Assembly: GCF_014773395.1 (NCBI RefSeq)
Contig: NZ_JACXAF010000003.1
Span: 248,001-312,000 of the forward strand
Reading direction: 5' to 3'
Origin: Neiella litorisoli
GTDB taxonomy: Bacteria > Pseudomonadota > Gammaproteobacteria > Enterobacterales > Neiellaceae
DNA: 64,000 bases
Each line of letters opens with the position of its first letter. Positions within the stretch are counted from its first letter, which is position 1. Shown here piece after piece: positions 26,262 to 36,538 of this stretch. Made by a program: the position numbers and the translations under genes. Under the pieces are notes generated by a model that had not been told where the DNA came from, did not search any database, and saw only the letters and a list, made by a program, of their open reading frames with translations.

Positions 26262-27500
26262 GTGTCCAAACGTCGCGTAGTTGTGACCGGTTTAGGGTTA
26301 TTGTCACCCGTCGGTAATTCCATTCAAACAGCATGGGCGAACCTGCTGGCTGGTCAAAGCGGTATCTCCGCCATTGAACACTTCGATGCGTCTGCTTACT
26401 CGACACGTTTTGCAGGCCTTATCAAAGACTTCGATGTTGAAGCTTATATGTCGAAGAAAGATGCTCGTAAGATGGATGACTTCATCCAATACGGCATCGC
26501 GGCAAGTATTGATGCGCTGAAAGATTCGGGTCTTGAGATCACAGAAGCGAATGCTCACCGTGTTGGTGCGGCCATTGGTTCTGGTATCGGTGGTTTGGGT
26601 TTAATTGAAAAGAACCACGAATCGTTGCTCAAAGGCGGCCCTCGCAAGATTTCACCGTTCTTTGTGCCATCCACCATCATTAACATGGTTGCTGGTCATA
26701 TCTCAATTATGTACGGCCTGAAAGGCCCGAATATTGCGATTACCACAGCCTGTACCACAGGTGTTCACAACATCGGCCACGCCGCTCGGATGATTGCTTA
26801 TGGCGATGCCGATGCAATGCTCGCTGGTGGTTGTGAAAAAGCATCGACGCCTTTAGGCATGGGTGGTTTTGGTGCCGCTAAAGCGCTGTCGACTCGCAAT
26901 GACGAGCCGCAAAAAGCGAGCCGTCCGTGGGATGCCGATCGCGATGGGTTTGTCCTCGGTGATGGCGCTGGCATTATGATGCTCGAAGAATACGAACACG
27001 CCAAAGCACGTGGCGCCAAAATTTATGCCGAACTGTCTGGCTTTGGTATGAGCGGTGATGCATTCCATATGACATCGCCACCAGCCGATGGTGCCGGTGC
27101 CGCTGCTGCGATGCGTAACGCTGTAGCTGATGCTGACGTAGCTCCTGAAGCGATTGGTTATATCAATGCTCACGGTACTTCAACACCTGCCGGTGACATC
27201 GCTGAGAGCAATGCGGTGAAAGCGGTATTTGGCGAGCATGCTTACAACTTGAAAGTGAGCTCGACTAAATCAATGACTGGACACTTGCTCGGTGCAGCCG
27301 GTTCGGTTGAAGCGATTTTCACTGTGCTTGCACTGCAGGATCAAAAGATCCCGCCGACCATCAACTTGGATAACCCATCTGAAGGTTGCGATTTGGATTA
27401 TTGTGCAAATACTGCTGTTGAGCATGAAATGGAGTACGCCTTGTGTAACTCTTTCGGCTTTGGCGGCACTAACGGTAGCCTGCTGTTCAAAAAGCTGTAA
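26262..27500 (+). CDS. fabF: 3-oxoacyl-ACP synthase II
   Basis: 412-residue KAS II elongating acyl-ACP, key to unsaturated fatty-acid balance. Starts at GTG 26262 as [18 protein letters not shown], aligning with E. coli FabF, five bases after AGGAGG (26251-26256); the in-frame GTG at 26241 would lack that site. Catalytic Cys in [11 protein letters not shown], His in [11 protein letters not shown] and His in [14 protein letters not shown] are present. Followed by a strong terminator. Confidence 0.97.
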   Translation: MSKRRVVVTGLGLLSPVGNSIQTAWANLLAGQSGISAIEHFDASAYSTRFAGLIKDFDVEAYMSKKDARKMDDFIQYGIAASIDALKDSGLEITEANAHRVGAAIGSGIGGLGLIEKNHESLLKGGPRKISPFFVPSTIINMVAGHISIMYGLKGPNIAITTACTTGVHNIGHAARMIAYGDADAMLAGGCEKASTPLGMGGFGAAKALSTRNDEPQKASRPWDADRDGFVLGDGAGIMMLEEYEHAKARGAKIYAELSGFGMSGDAFHMTSPPADGAGAAAAMRNAVADADVAPEAIGYINAHGTSTPAGDIAESNAVKAVFGEHAYNLKVSSTKSMTGHLLGAAGSVEAIFTVLALQDQKIPPTINLDNPSEGCDLDYCANTAVEHEMEYALCNSFGFGGTNGSLLFKKL

Positions 27501-27521
27501 AGCGCGGCTTTATTACCTCCC

Positions 27522-27557
27522 AAAAGCCTGATAGTTTCTGCTGTCAGGCTTTTTTTA
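27522..27557 (+). terminator. Intrinsic terminator after fabF
   Basis: Stem AAAAGCCTGATAG / CTGTCAGGCTTTT (13 pairs, one G-T) with a 6-base loop and a T-run to 27557. Confidence 0.92.
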
Positions 27558-27574
27558 TGACCTTGGATGGTCGC

Positions 27575-27607
27575 CCCCCGAGCATTGCAGGAGCAAATGC
27601 TAGGGGG
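27575..27607. repeat. Long stable hairpin before pabC
   Basis: CCCCCGAGCATT / AATGCTAGGGGG, 12 positions with one mismatch, 9-base loop, 105 bases before pabC. No T-tract. Could be a REP-type palindrome or an mRNA leader structure; nothing identifies it further. Confidence 0.55.
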
Positions 27608-27712
27608 AGCCGGCTAACGCTATTCTCTGAAGTAGAATTAGCCTTGGCATATGGATGCAAACTTAAATTGAGCTAGGCCAAATTGGCCAGCGAGCATAAA
27701 GAGAAACATCGA

Positions 27713-28528
27713 ATGTGGATAAATGGTGAACAAACGGACTTGGTTAGCGCACAGCAACGCGCGTTTAGCTTTGGCGACGGCATGTTTACCACTTTCCGAG
27801 TGATTGCTGGCAAGATTCAACATTTATCTGCTCATATCGAGCGCTTACAGCAAGGTTGTCAGGCGCTGGCGATTGCCGGACTGGATTGGCCCCAGATTGA
27901 GCAGCAAATGGTGGCGGCGGCCGCTACGGCGGAGTCGCCGCTGATGGTTGGCAAGGCCATCATTAGCCGCGGCCAAGGTGGCCGAGGCTATGCTGCCGAA
28001 GGCGTGACTGAGCCACTGACCACGGTCGCTTTGTTTGCTTTTCCGAATCATTGTCAGCCATGGCGCGAGCAAGGTGTTGCACTGATACAGGCCGATTTAC
28101 AACTGGGCATTCAGCCGTTGTTGGCCGGCCACAAAACCCTCAATCGTCTGGAACAAGTCCTCGGCAAGCAAGAATTAGCCAGCAAAGGTGCGGTGGAAGG
28201 CGTGTTTTGTGACTCGCAAGGTTATGTCATTGAATGCAATGCATCGAACTTGTTTTGGCGTAAAGGCCAGACCATCTATACCCCAGATTTATCAATGGCC
28301 GGGGTAAATGGTGTTTTTCGCCGCTTGGTGATGGCTTTTTGTGAAGAGCGTAATATGCCGGTGCACGTGGTGCGGGTACAACCTGCGGTGTTAGCTGAAG
28401 CTGATGAGATGTTTTTGTGCAATAGCGTATTTGGCCCTGTGCCAGTGATCAGCTTTGAGCAGCAACATTATCAGTCCCATTTTGTTTGCCGTTTATTACA
28501 AAAGGAGTTGGACCCCATTGAAGGTTAA
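27713..28528 (+). CDS. pabC: Aminodeoxychorismate lyase PabC
   Basis: 271-residue PLP enzyme that releases pyruvate from aminodeoxychorismate to form p-aminobenzoate for folate. Fold-type IV signs: RAFSFGDGMFTTFRV, catalytic Lys in GHKTLNRLEQVL, and ECNASNLFW. ATG 27713 chosen after AAAGAG; a TTG at 27683 would add ten unsupported residues. It overlaps mltG by 11 bases, the same pabC-mltG order as in E. coli. Confidence 0.92.
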   Translation: MWINGEQTDLVSAQQRAFSFGDGMFTTFRVIAGKIQHLSAHIERLQQGCQALAIAGLDWPQIEQQMVAAAATAESPLMVGKAIISRGQGGRGYAAEGVTEPLTTVALFAFPNHCQPWREQGVALIQADLQLGIQPLLAGHKTLNRLEQVLGKQELASKGAVEGVFCDSQGYVIECNASNLFWRKGQTIYTPDLSMAGVNGVFRRLVMAFCEERNMPVHVVRVQPAVLAEADEMFLCNSVFGPVPVISFEQQHYQSHFVCRLLQKELDPIEG

Positions 28529-29555
28529 CTGGCAACGCCTTGTCATTATTTCTGGTTTGATTTTGGCGGTGGCCTTAGCCGCCGGTTATGGCTACGTGCG
28601 TCATCAAATTAAGCAATTTGCGCAACAGCCGGTGACATTGCAACAGCCGACTTTGGTCACTGTTACGCCGGGCCAATCCGTTTACGCGGTCGTCAGGAGC
28701 TGGCGTCAGCAAGGTTGGATCAATCAACATAATTGGTTGCGCTGGTTACTCAAGCAGCACCCTGAGTTGGGGGCGATTCGCGCCGGTACTTACCAAATTG
28801 AAGCCGGCTTGACGCTGGAGCAGGCTTTAGCGCATTTGGCCCAAGGCCATGAACATCAATTTTCCATTACCTTTGTTGAAGGCAGCCGCTGGCTGGATTG
28901 GCAGCAGCAATTGCAGCAGGCTAGTCATCTAACCGGCCTTGAATTGCTCGGTGATGAGCAACAGTTGTTCGCCAAACTTAACGTCGCGCAAGCCAATCTC
29001 GAAGGGCTACTTTACCCAGATACCTACTTTTACACCGCTGGGACATCGGTTCTAGCGTTGCTGCAACGAGCCCAATCGCAAATGGCCGAGGTGCTCGCTG
29101 GTGCGTGGGAAAGTCGCAGTGAGGTGGCATCAAAGCATTTGCAGTCGGCCTATGAGGCGCTCATTCTTGCTTCAATCATAGAAAAAGAAACGGGCCAGCA
29201 AGGAGAGCGTGCGCTGATTAGCTCAGTCTTTCACAATCGCCTAGAAACTCGCATGCGCTTGCAGACGGACCCAACAGTCATCTATGGCATGGGCGAACGA
29301 TATGATGGCAACATTCGCAAAGCCGATTTGCGCGAAGCAACACCGTACAATACTTATGTCATTCGTGGCCTGCCGCCAACACCAATTGCCATGCCGGGCA
29401 AAGCAGCAATCGACGCTGCGGTTCAACCGGAAAGCAGCGATTATTTTTATTTTGTCAGTCGTGGTGATGGCAGTCATGTGTTTTCAAAAACGCTGGCTGA
29501 GCACAATGCCAATGTGCGTCAATACATATTGAATCGAAGCAGTACCAAGGAGTAA
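28518..29555 (+). CDS. mltG: Endolytic murein transglycosylase MltG
   Basis: 345-residue inner-membrane enzyme that cuts nascent glycan strands and sets their length. One N-terminal span (LVIISGLILAVALAAGYGYV), a LysM-like part, then the YceG domain with catalytic Glu in SIIEKETGQQGER and MRLQTDPTVIYGMG. Start at TTG 28518 is preferred because AAAGGAG at 28501-28507 precedes it and the length then fits E. coli (340); an ATG at 28455 would put 21 extra residues on the N-terminus. Confidence 0.93.
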   Translation: MKVNWQRLVIISGLILAVALAAGYGYVRHQIKQFAQQPVTLQQPTLVTVTPGQSVYAVVRSWRQQGWINQHNWLRWLLKQHPELGAIRAGTYQIEAGLTLEQALAHLAQGHEHQFSITFVEGSRWLDWQQQLQQASHLTGLELLGDEQQLFAKLNVAQANLEGLLYPDTYFYTAGTSVLALLQRAQSQMAEVLAGAWESRSEVASKHLQSAYEALILASIIEKETGQQGERALISSVFHNRLETRMRLQTDPTVIYGMGERYDGNIRKADLREATPYNTYVIRGLPPTPIAMPGKAAIDAAVQPESSDYFYFVSRGDGSHVFSKTLAEHNANVRQYILNRSSTKE

Positions 29556-29558
29556 TCA

Positions 29559-30188
29559 GTGGCAGGCCGCTTTATTGTCATCGAAGGTTTGGAAGGCGCC
29601 GGTAAATCGACCGCAGCAGCCTGTGTCAAAAAATTCATCGCCGCACAGAACGTTGAATTGTTGCATGTCCGAGAGCCGGGCGGCACTGAACTGGGCGAAG
29701 CGCTCCGCGACTTGGTGAAGCGGCCGGACCTTGACGATGCGCCCGCAGCAATGACTGAACTGTTGTTGATGTACGCCAGCAGAGCGCAATTGGTTGAGAC
29801 CAAAATCAAACCAGCATTGGCCGCTGGCACTTGGGTGCTGGGTGATCGTCACGATTTATCATCACAGGCTTATCAGGGCGGCGGTCGGCAGCTTGATCAG
29901 CAATTACTGGCGCAGTTGCGCGACATGGTGCTGGGTGCCTTTAGGCCTGATCTGACTTTATACATGGACATTGATCCTGTCATTGGTTTAGAGCGGGCTC
30001 GAGGGCGAGGGGAGTTGGATCGCATCGAGCAGGAATCAATCGACTTCTTCCACCGAACCCGAGCGCGCTATCAACAATTGGCGCAGGCCGATGACCGTAT
30101 CGTGACAATCGATGCCAGCCAGTGCATCGAACAAGTCCAGCAAGACATTGAGCGGGCATTACAACAAGCGGTGCAACAATGGCAGTAG
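29559..30188 (+). CDS. tmk: Thymidylate kinase
   Basis: 209-residue dTMP kinase. P-loop [27 protein letters not shown] and [17 protein letters not shown] are diagnostic. GTG start at 29559 with AAGGAG upstream, three bases after mltG. It overlaps holB by ten bases. Conserved pabC-mltG-tmk-holB order. Confidence 0.96.
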   Translation: MAGRFIVIEGLEGAGKSTAAACVKKFIAAQNVELLHVREPGGTELGEALRDLVKRPDLDDAPAAMTELLLMYASRAQLVETKIKPALAAGTWVLGDRHDLSSQAYQGGGRQLDQQLLAQLRDMVLGAFRPDLTLYMDIDPVIGLERARGRGELDRIEQESIDFFHRTRARYQQLAQADDRIVTIDASQCIEQVQQDIERALQQAVQQWQ

Positions 30189-31198
30189 CGCAGACTGACA
30201 TGAACGTTAGCCACGAATTACCATGGTTGGAGCGCAGTAAACAGCGCCTGTTGGATCAAATAGCCCAGCAGCGTTTGCCCCATGCCGTGTTGTTTTCAGG
30301 GCCTGACGGTATCGGTAAATCGCAGCTGATGCGTTGGCTTGGCCATCGGCTGTTGTGTGCATCGCCAACCATAGACGGTGCTTGTGGCCAATGTCGCAGT
30401 TGTTTATTGATTGCCGCCGGTAGCCATCCAGATTTGTTGCAGTTGCAGGCAGAGAAAAACACCATTGGCGTAGATTTAGTTCGGCAGGCGATTGCCACTT
30501 TATCGGAAACTGCCCATCAGCAAGGGGCGCGCGTAGTACTCATCAACAATGCCCAGCAAATGACGGAGTCGGCCGCCAATGCCTTGCTAAAAACTCTCGA
30601 AGAGCCGGGGCAGAGCGCCTTCTTACTGTTAAGTGCGCCTAGTGCCGGCCAACTAGTGGCCACCATTACCAGCCGCTGCCAGGAGCATTTGGTGGCACTG
30701 CCTGATGAACAGCAGGCCTTAGACTGGTTAAAACAGCAAGGCATTCATGCCGAACTGAGTCACCTCAGACTCAATGGCGGAGCACCGCTGCGAACCCAGC
30801 AATTTATTGCTTCCGAGCTGCACAACAAACTCGATGCCTTTTTGGTCAGGCTACTTGCCGTGATCAAAGGAGAGCCTGCGGCGATGGCGCTGATTGACGA
30901 CGCGGTAGCGGATTTCCCTGCGAGTTATCATTGGCTATCGGCCTTGCTGCTTGACTTGCAAAAAGTCATTGCAGGGCTTGGGCCACAGCATCTGATGTTT
31001 TCAACGCACTGGACGGAATTACAAGCAATCGCCCAGCGGCTGCAGCAGCAAAGTCCCGACTGGGCGCCATGGTTATCCCACTGGCAACCAATTCTGGCAG
31101 CCAGCGGTCTGAATCAATCGATGCAATGGCAGGCCATGTTGCTCGAGTTGCAACACAAATTAGAGCAGCGGCAACAGCCGTTAGTGTCATCCAGATAA
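30179..31198 (+). CDS. holB: DNA polymerase III subunit delta'
   Basis: 339-residue clamp-loader subunit. P-loop-like [11 protein letters not shown], zinc site [17 protein letters not shown], and sensor motif [12 protein letters not shown] are visible. Starts inside tmk. In many relatives pilZ and tatD follow; here the next genes are a small membrane protein and a lipoprotein instead. Confidence 0.95.
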   Translation: MAVAQTDMNVSHELPWLERSKQRLLDQIAQQRLPHAVLFSGPDGIGKSQLMRWLGHRLLCASPTIDGACGQCRSCLLIAAGSHPDLLQLQAEKNTIGVDLVRQAIATLSETAHQQGARVVLINNAQQMTESAANALLKTLEEPGQSAFLLLSAPSAGQLVATITSRCQEHLVALPDEQQALDWLKQQGIHAELSHLRLNGGAPLRTQQFIASELHNKLDAFLVRLLAVIKGEPAAMALIDDAVADFPASYHWLSALLLDLQKVIAGLGPQHLMFSTHWTELQAIAQRLQQQSPDWAPWLSHWQPILAASGLNQSMQWQAMLLELQHKLEQRQQPLVSSR

Positions 31199-31255
31199 CG
31201 CATTGCGCTCGTATGCTGAAGCGAGCGGCTATTTTACTCAGAGAAAAGGTAACTG

Positions 31256-31552
31256 ATGGATCTTCTGGTTTCGCTATGGCTATTTTGGTTGATGTTATGG
31301 CTGGTGTTTACTGTGGTATTGGTGCGCCAAAGCCGCCAGTTGCTAAAAATGCTTGCATCAGAAGACGGATCATTCGAATTTAAGGGCTGGCGGCCGTTGT
31401 TGCTGTCAATGTGGCGTCGTGCCTATATGACGCTACCCGAAGGCGCCCTTCGTGACACTTGCGATGATTATCGCAAGCTGCTCAATATCTGGGTATTTAT
31501 GGCGGTGCTTGTGATCCTTGTTCGACTGATGATTCTGGTGACCAATGTATAG
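31256..31552 (+). CDS. Small two-span membrane protein, unknown
   Basis: 98-residue protein not recognised. It has one hydrophobic span at the N-terminus (LLVSLWLFWLMLWLVFTVVL), a polar middle with Trp and Arg (KGWRPLLLSMWRRAYM) and a second span at the C-terminus (IWVFMAVLVILVRLMIL). Start ATG 31256 after GAGAAAAGGTAACTG. It overlaps the following lipoprotein gene by eight bases, so the two are probably translated together and may act together in the envelope. Confidence 0.7.
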   Translation: MDLLVSLWLFWLMLWLVFTVVLVRQSRQLLKMLASEDGSFEFKGWRPLLLSMWRRAYMTLPEGALRDTCDDYRKLLNIWVFMAVLVILVRLMILVTNV

Positions 31553-32465
31553 AAAACTGCAATTGTGGCTCAAACCACTGCTAGCACTGAGCCTGATAAT
31601 GACGCTGGTTGGCTGTAGCTTCAAAACCACCTATCGCTTTATGGATTGGATCGTGCCTTGGTATGTCGATGACTATGTCACTCTAAATGACATGCAAGAG
31701 CGCTTGTTGGACGATGAGCTGGCCGAATTGCTGGCTTGGCATCAGTCACAGGAGTTGACGCGCTATGCCGACGATTTGGCGCTGTTTCGCCAACAAGTGG
31801 TATCGCAGCAATGGGATGCCGAGCAATGGTTGGCGCAACTTGAGCGAATGAGAGGCCATCAACAGCGCTTATTAGCTGAAGCGATCCCTCGCTTGGCAAA
31901 ACTGATCCGCAGCTTGAGCGATGAGCAAATTGAAGAAGTGTTTGCCAATCTCACCGAACAAGTGGCTGAATCGCGCGAAAAATCGAGCCAACGCAGCGAC
32001 GAGGAGTGGCAGCAGCATTGGTACGACAACAATGAGTCCAGCCTTGAAAAGTGGCTCGACCAACTGACAGATGAACAACAGCAGATGTTGCTGCAATGGT
32101 CCAAGCAACGACCTTATGATCGGCAGCTGATCACTCAACAGGGTGACTTTTGGATGACACGGTTGCGGCAATTATTTGAAGCCAGAGCGGAACCGTCATT
32201 AGAAGCCGATTTAACCTCATTATTATTGGCCAAAGACACGGTCGCGGGGTTTGACCGTTATGTCGAGCAAGTCCGCTGGTCATATGCCAGCCTCTATGCT
32301 CAGATGCAAGCAAGTATGACGGCCGAGCAAAAAAGCCATATCGACAAAGCCTTGGCCAAATGGCAAAACGATTTTTCTGATTTAGCAGAGCGCTACCAAG
32401 CAAAGGAAACAAACCATGGGTCCACTGATGCTGGACTTGCAGGGCACCAAGCTGCAAGCCGATGA
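31545..32465 (+). CDS. DUF6279-type lipoprotein
   Basis: 306-residue probable lipoprotein: signal peptide with lipobox LVGC (Cys about residue 24), then SFKTTYRFMDWIVPWYVDDYVTLND, a start typical of a gammaproteobacterial lipoprotein family of unknown role (DUF6279). The remainder is helical and rich in Gln, Glu and Trp. Asp does not follow the Cys, so outer-membrane sorting is likely. It overlaps nagZ by 50 bases, an unusually long overlap. Confidence 0.8.
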   Translation: MYRKLQLWLKPLLALSLIMTLVGCSFKTTYRFMDWIVPWYVDDYVTLNDMQERLLDDELAELLAWHQSQELTRYADDLALFRQQVVSQQWDAEQWLAQLERMRGHQQRLLAEAIPRLAKLIRSLSDEQIEEVFANLTEQVAESREKSSQRSDEEWQQHWYDNNESSLEKWLDQLTDEQQQMLLQWSKQRPYDRQLITQQGDFWMTRLRQLFEARAEPSLEADLTSLLLAKDTVAGFDRYVEQVRWSYASLYAQMQASMTAEQKSHIDKALAKWQNDFSDLAERYQAKETNHGSTDAGLAGHQAASR

Positions 32466-33432
32466 AATTGAACTGTTACAGCATCCTTCCGTTGGAGGAG
32501 TAATTTTTTTCAGCCGTAATTTTGAGTCACGTCAGCAGGTTTGTGAGCTCGTTGCAGCGGTTCGCCAAGCGGCAGCCAAACCGCTGTTACTGGCGGTGGA
32601 TCACGAAGGTGGCCGAGTACAACGGTTTCGCTTGGGCTTTAGTCCGATTCCGGCGATGGCAGCCATCGAACAACTGACGGCTGATCACCCATGGAGCGCG
32701 ACACAATTGGCGCGAGAGCTTGGCTGGCTGATGGCGTCTGAGGTGCTGGCCTGCGATATTGATATTAGTTTTGCGCCGGTGCTGGATTTGAATGGCATTA
32801 GCGAAGTGATTGGCGATCGCTCGTTTAGCGCCAACCCAGAACAAGTTGTCGAACTTGCCGGAGCCTTTATCGATGGCATGCACGACGCCGGTATGAAGTG
32901 TACCGGCAAGCACTATCCCGGTCATGGCAGCGTTGCTGCCGACTCCCATATCGCCATTCCGGTGGACGATCGCTCAGAGGCCGAAGTAGCCCGCGATGAA
33001 GGAGTGTTTAGTCAGTTAATTGCAGCCAAGCGGCTTGATGCCATGATGCCAGCTCATGTGATTTATCCTCAATTGGACGACAAACCAGCTGGGTTCTCGC
33101 CGTATTGGATGAATCGTTTGCGCAACAAGCTCAATTTCGATGGCGTTATTTTCTCCGATGATTTGGCGATGAAAGGTGCTGAGCCAATGGGGAGTTATCC
33201 GCAGCGAGCTAAGGCCGCATTAGCAGCCGGTTGCGATATGGTGCTGCTGTGTAATGATCGGGCTGGCGTTGAGCAACTGCTGGCCGATGACCAGTGGCAA
33301 AATGTCACGCCTCACTCGCAAAGGTTAAAATCTCTGTTAAACTCCACAAAAAATGAGTGGGATTGTCTTTACCAAAGTGACCGTTACAAGACCTTGATAG
33401 CGGCTTTTCCAGACCTAGCAATCCCAGCGTAA
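32416..33432 (+). CDS. nagZ: Beta-N-acetylhexosaminidase NagZ
   Basis: 338-residue GH3 enzyme that removes GlcNAc from anhydroMurNAc peptides in cell-wall recycling. [32 protein letters not shown] (catalytic loop His/Asp) and nucleophile Asp in [12 protein letters not shown] are present. ATG 32416 lies inside the lipoprotein gene, supported by AAAGGAAAC just before it and by the conserved start GPLMLDLQG. ycfP follows in 13 bases, as in E. coli. Confidence 0.95.
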   Translation: MGPLMLDLQGTKLQADEIELLQHPSVGGVIFFSRNFESRQQVCELVAAVRQAAAKPLLLAVDHEGGRVQRFRLGFSPIPAMAAIEQLTADHPWSATQLARELGWLMASEVLACDIDISFAPVLDLNGISEVIGDRSFSANPEQVVELAGAFIDGMHDAGMKCTGKHYPGHGSVAADSHIAIPVDDRSEAEVARDEGVFSQLIAAKRLDAMMPAHVIYPQLDDKPAGFSPYWMNRLRNKLNFDGVIFSDDLAMKGAEPMGSYPQRAKAALAAGCDMVLLCNDRAGVEQLLADDQWQNVTPHSQRLKSLLNSTKNEWDCLYQSDRYKTLIAAFPDLAIPA

Positions 33433-33445
33433 CGGAGACCTCATC

Positions 33446-33988
33446 ATGATTATTTATTTGCATGGATTCGATGCCACCAGCCCAGGTAACCACGAGAAGA
33501 TCCTACAACTTCAATTCATCGATCCTGACGTTCGGTTTGTCACTTACAGTACCTTGCATCCTAAGCATGATATGTCCCACATTCTGAAAGAAGTGAAGCG
33601 CGAGCTCGATAACAGTGATGATCCCAATCCGATCATGGTTGGTGTGGGGTTAGGTGGCTATTGGTGTGAGCGGATTGCTTTTTTGAGTGGCATTCGTTCG
33701 GTCATTTTTAATCCTAATTTGCACCCCGAAGAGAACATGGTGGGGCGCATTGACCGGCCCGAAGAATACATGGATATTGCCACCAAATGTGTGACCGAGT
33801 TTCGGACCAAAAACCAAGGCAAGTGCATGTGTGTGTTTTCGACTAATGACGAAACACAAGACAACCAAGCGCTGGCGGCCGAGTTGGAACCCTACTATCC
33901 AGTGGTATGGGATGAGCAACAAGGCCATAAATTTAAGAGCATCGCCAGCCACCTACCTCGCATGAAAGAATTCAAACAACAAATTTAA
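33446..33988 (+). CDS. ycfP: UPF0227 esterase-like protein YcfP
   Basis: 180-residue alpha/beta-hydrolase-like protein of unknown substrate. [18 protein letters not shown] and [13 protein letters not shown] (nucleophile position, with Gly-Leu-Gly in place of the usual Ser motif as in the family) and a later His in QQGHKFKSI. Sits between nagZ and ndh, the same neighbours as in E. coli. Confidence 0.93.
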   Translation: MIIYLHGFDATSPGNHEKILQLQFIDPDVRFVTYSTLHPKHDMSHILKEVKRELDNSDDPNPIMVGVGLGGYWCERIAFLSGIRSVIFNPNLHPEENMVGRIDRPEEYMDIATKCVTEFRTKNQGKCMCVFSTNDETQDNQALAAELEPYYPVVWDEQQGHKFKSIASHLPRMKEFKQQI

Positions 33989-34020
33989 TTATTACGTTTT
34001 ATCCCACGACTTGATTAACC

Positions 34021-34041
34021 GCCCTGCGCCACCAGCAGGGC
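34021..34041 (+). other. Hairpin just before ndh
   Basis: Seven-base stem GCCCTGC/GCAGGGC with a 7-base loop ending five bases before the ndh ribosome site. May stop ycfP transcripts weakly or modulate ndh translation. Confidence 0.4.
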
Positions 34042-34054
34042 AAGTAGAGGTATC

Positions 34055-35353
34055 ATGACAAAACCACGCATCGTCGTTGTCGGCGGAGGCGCAGGCGGCC
34101 TTGAGCTAGCCACCAAACTCGGACGAAAGCTGGGTCGCAAAGGGTTAGCGGAAGTGACCCTGATTGATAAAAACAGAACCCACCTATGGAAGCCCTTGTT
34201 GCATGAAGTGGCAACTGGTGCCTTGGATGACGGTGTTGACGCTGTCAGCTACCGTGCCCATGCTGCCAATCATGGCTTTGATTTCCAATTGGGGACCATG
34301 GCTGATATCGACCGCGTTGCCAAGGAGCTGGTGCTAGCACCATTGCATGGCGAAGACGGTGAGCAGGTATTACCGGAGCGCAACTTACCTTATGACTATT
34401 TGGTGTTAGCTGTTGGCAGTGTCTCGAATGACTTTGGCACCCAAGGCGTTCGTGACCACTGCATTTTTCTTGATAGTCCAAACCAAGCCCATCGTTTTCA
34501 TCGCAAAATGCTGGATTCATTTTTCCGACTTCATGTTCAGGGCGATAATAGTCAGCCGTTGCGCATTGCCATTGTCGGTGGTGGTGCCACCGGCGTTGAG
34601 CTCTCTGCAGAGCTTCATAACGCCGCCAAGCAAATGAAAGGTTATGGCGTTCGCCATGTCAGTCAGGACAATTTAAAAGTGACTTTGGTGGAGGCGGGGG
34701 AGCGCATTCTACCGGCGTTGCCACCGCGGATCTCCGGCGCAGCTCATCAGGAATTGAGCAAGCTTGGGGTCGATGTTCGTACCCAAACCATGATCACTGA
34801 AGCTACCGCAGAAGGGTTGCGAACCAAAGATGGTGAACTCATTGCCGCCGATCTTCAGGTGTGGGCTGCAGGCATCAAAGGTGCTGATTTCCTCAAAGAT
34901 ATTGCTGGCCTTGAAACGAATCGGATCAATCAGTTGGTGGTGAAGCCAACACTGCAAACCACCAATGATGAGCGTATTTATGTGATTGGCGACGCTGCGA
35001 GCTGCCCAATGACCGCAGGTGGTTTTGTCCCGCCACGGGCGCAAGCCGCCCACCAGATGGCGTCGCATGCCTACCGCAATATTCTCGCGCAGCTCAACAA
35101 TGAACCGCTGCTCGACTACTCATATAAAGACCATGGCTCACTCGTCTCACTGAGTAAATTCAGCACGGTCGGCAGCCTGATGGGTAATTTGACTAAGGGC
35201 TCGATGATGGTGGAAGGGCGGATTGCTCGGATGGTTTATATCTCACTTTACCGAATGCATCAGATCGCCTTGCACGGTTATTTGAAGACCGCATTTATTG
35301 CCCTGTCTGATAAGATCAGCCGAGTGTTCAGACCCAAGCTCAAGCTGCACTAA
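34055..35353 (+). CDS. ndh: Type II NADH dehydrogenase
   Basis: 432-residue FAD enzyme passing electrons from NADH to quinone without proton pumping. FAD-binding [21 protein letters not shown] at the N-terminus, NADH-binding [17 protein letters not shown] (about 170-186), and the FAD-contact motif [10 protein letters not shown]-terminal amphipathic part [16 protein letters not shown] for peripheral membrane binding. AGAGG precedes the ATG. Last gene of the nagZ-ycfP-ndh run; terminator follows. Confidence 0.95.
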   Translation: MTKPRIVVVGGGAGGLELATKLGRKLGRKGLAEVTLIDKNRTHLWKPLLHEVATGALDDGVDAVSYRAHAANHGFDFQLGTMADIDRVAKELVLAPLHGEDGEQVLPERNLPYDYLVLAVGSVSNDFGTQGVRDHCIFLDSPNQAHRFHRKMLDSFFRLHVQGDNSQPLRIAIVGGGATGVELSAELHNAAKQMKGYGVRHVSQDNLKVTLVEAGERILPALPPRISGAAHQELSKLGVDVRTQTMITEATAEGLRTKDGELIAADLQVWAAGIKGADFLKDIAGLETNRINQLVVKPTLQTTNDERIYVIGDAASCPMTAGGFVPPRAQAAHQMASHAYRNILAQLNNEPLLDYSYKDHGSLVSLSKFSTVGSLMGNLTKGSMMVEGRIARMVYISLYRMHQIALHGYLKTAFIALSDKISRVFRPKLKLH

Positions 35354-35387
35354 GCATGAGTCAGCTTTGCTGATGATCATTACAATC

Positions 35388-35427
35388 AAAACGCCGCTTC
35401 GTTGATTCGACGCGGCGTTTTTGTTTT
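35388..35427 (+). terminator. Intrinsic terminator after ndh
   Basis: Perfect 10-base stem AAAACGCCGC/GCGGCGTTTT with a 14-base loop, then T-rich TGTTTT. Confidence 0.88.
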
Positions 35428-35590
35428 ATTCATGGTTCTGTGAGTGTTGCCACGAAGCAAGTGCTTAATCTTGCTCGTAACTCCGGTTATTGCGTTCTAA
35501 AATGACGGTTTGTGGTTGCTCTGCGTTGGCTAAAACTGTTAGTAGAACAGGCCCGTGCAGCTCTGAAGTTGATGATTGTGGAGGAGTAGG

Positions 35591-36448
35591 ATGGCGATAT
35601 CCGTCACCCCTCAGGAAAAAGCCGTATTGCGAAATATTACCATCCCGCCACGGCCTGAAGTACTGCTTAAAATTGGTGAGGAAACCAAAAAGGAAGATTG
35701 CAATGTTGCTGTCATTGCCGATGCGATAGCCAGCGATGTCGGGATCTCAGCGGCCGTGCTGCAGGTGGTTAACTCTGCCGCTTTTCGAAGAGCGCGGGAA
35801 ATTGAGTCGATTCATCAGGCCGTGATGATGCTCGGGCTCAAACGGATCTATCCCATCGTCAAAGCCGTTGCCTTGCGCAGCTCGATGAAATCGTCTGCGG
35901 AGTTAGACGAGGTGTGGGATTTAGCATCGGATATGGCGATGGCCTGTGCGTCTGTTTGCAATCATTGCGGCAAGCCTGCGTTGGCCGACAATGCTTATAT
36001 GCTCGGCCTATTTCATATGGCCGGCGTGCCAATCATGATGCAGGTGTTTGATAGTTACGGCGACGTGCTGGCATTGAGTAAAACGCAAGGCTGGGATGCG
36101 GTGGCTGAGCAAGAGCGTAATGAGTTCCAAACCACTTATGGCACCATTGGCGCATTATTAGCGCAAACTTGGAAGTTGCCGTCACAACTGGTGGAAGTGA
36201 TTTATTATCATCAGGATATCGAAGGCCTGTTTGGCTCTGATGAGCTGCCCGAAGTGACCTTGCAGCTGCTGGCGGTGCTTAAAATTGCTCGCCGTATCGT
36301 GGCAGAACATCGCGGTAGTTATGAGGTTGAACAAGAATGGGCGGCAGCGCAAGATGGCTCGTTGGCGCAGTTAGGGCTGGATGAGTTTGGCTTTGATCAA
36401 CTGCTAGACAAAGTACTGCTGGATTTAGCTGGTGGCGATAGCGATTAA
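35591..36448 (+). CDS. HDOD-domain signalling protein
   Basis: 285-residue protein made almost entirely of an HDOD domain, an HD-related fold lacking the catalytic His-Asp set and used in signalling and regulation. Visible: IPPRPEVLLKIGEE, ASDVGISAAVLQVVNSAAF and the QAVMMLGL motif. ATG 35591 is chosen since GAGGAG at 35581-35586 precedes it; an in-frame GTG at 35576 overlaps that site. No partner domain or signalling gene is adjacent, so its pathway is not evident. Confidence 0.88.
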   Translation: MAISVTPQEKAVLRNITIPPRPEVLLKIGEETKKEDCNVAVIADAIASDVGISAAVLQVVNSAAFRRAREIESIHQAVMMLGLKRIYPIVKAVALRSSMKSSAELDEVWDLASDMAMACASVCNHCGKPALADNAYMLGLFHMAGVPIMMQVFDSYGDVLALSKTQGWDAVAEQERNEFQTTYGTIGALLAQTWKLPSQLVEVIYYHQDIEGLFGSDELPEVTLQLLAVLKIARRIVAEHRGSYEVEQEWAAAQDGSLAQLGLDEFGFDQLLDKVLLDLAGGDSD

Positions 36449-36476
36449 TCGTCAGCTGACCATTGCCATAACACAA

Positions 36477-36510
36477 AAAAGCCCCGCAGCGTTTTCGCTG
36501 CGGGGCTTTT
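36477..36510. terminator. Bidirectional terminator, HDOD gene / pyk
   Basis: 15-base perfect stem AAAAGCCCCGCAGCG/CGCTGCGGGGCTTTT with a TTTT loop between convergent genes; A-run on one side and T-run on the other serve both strands. Confidence 0.95.
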
Positions 36511-36538
36511 GTTTGGTACTAACGTCGTGAAATGGCGA

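Noticed and set aside
31199-31255. pilZ/tatD expected after holB
   Set aside because: Neither is present; the following genes encode an unknown membrane protein and a lipoprotein.
32587-32949. 120-codon minus-strand ORF inside nagZ
   Set aside because: Shadow of nagZ; no independent support.
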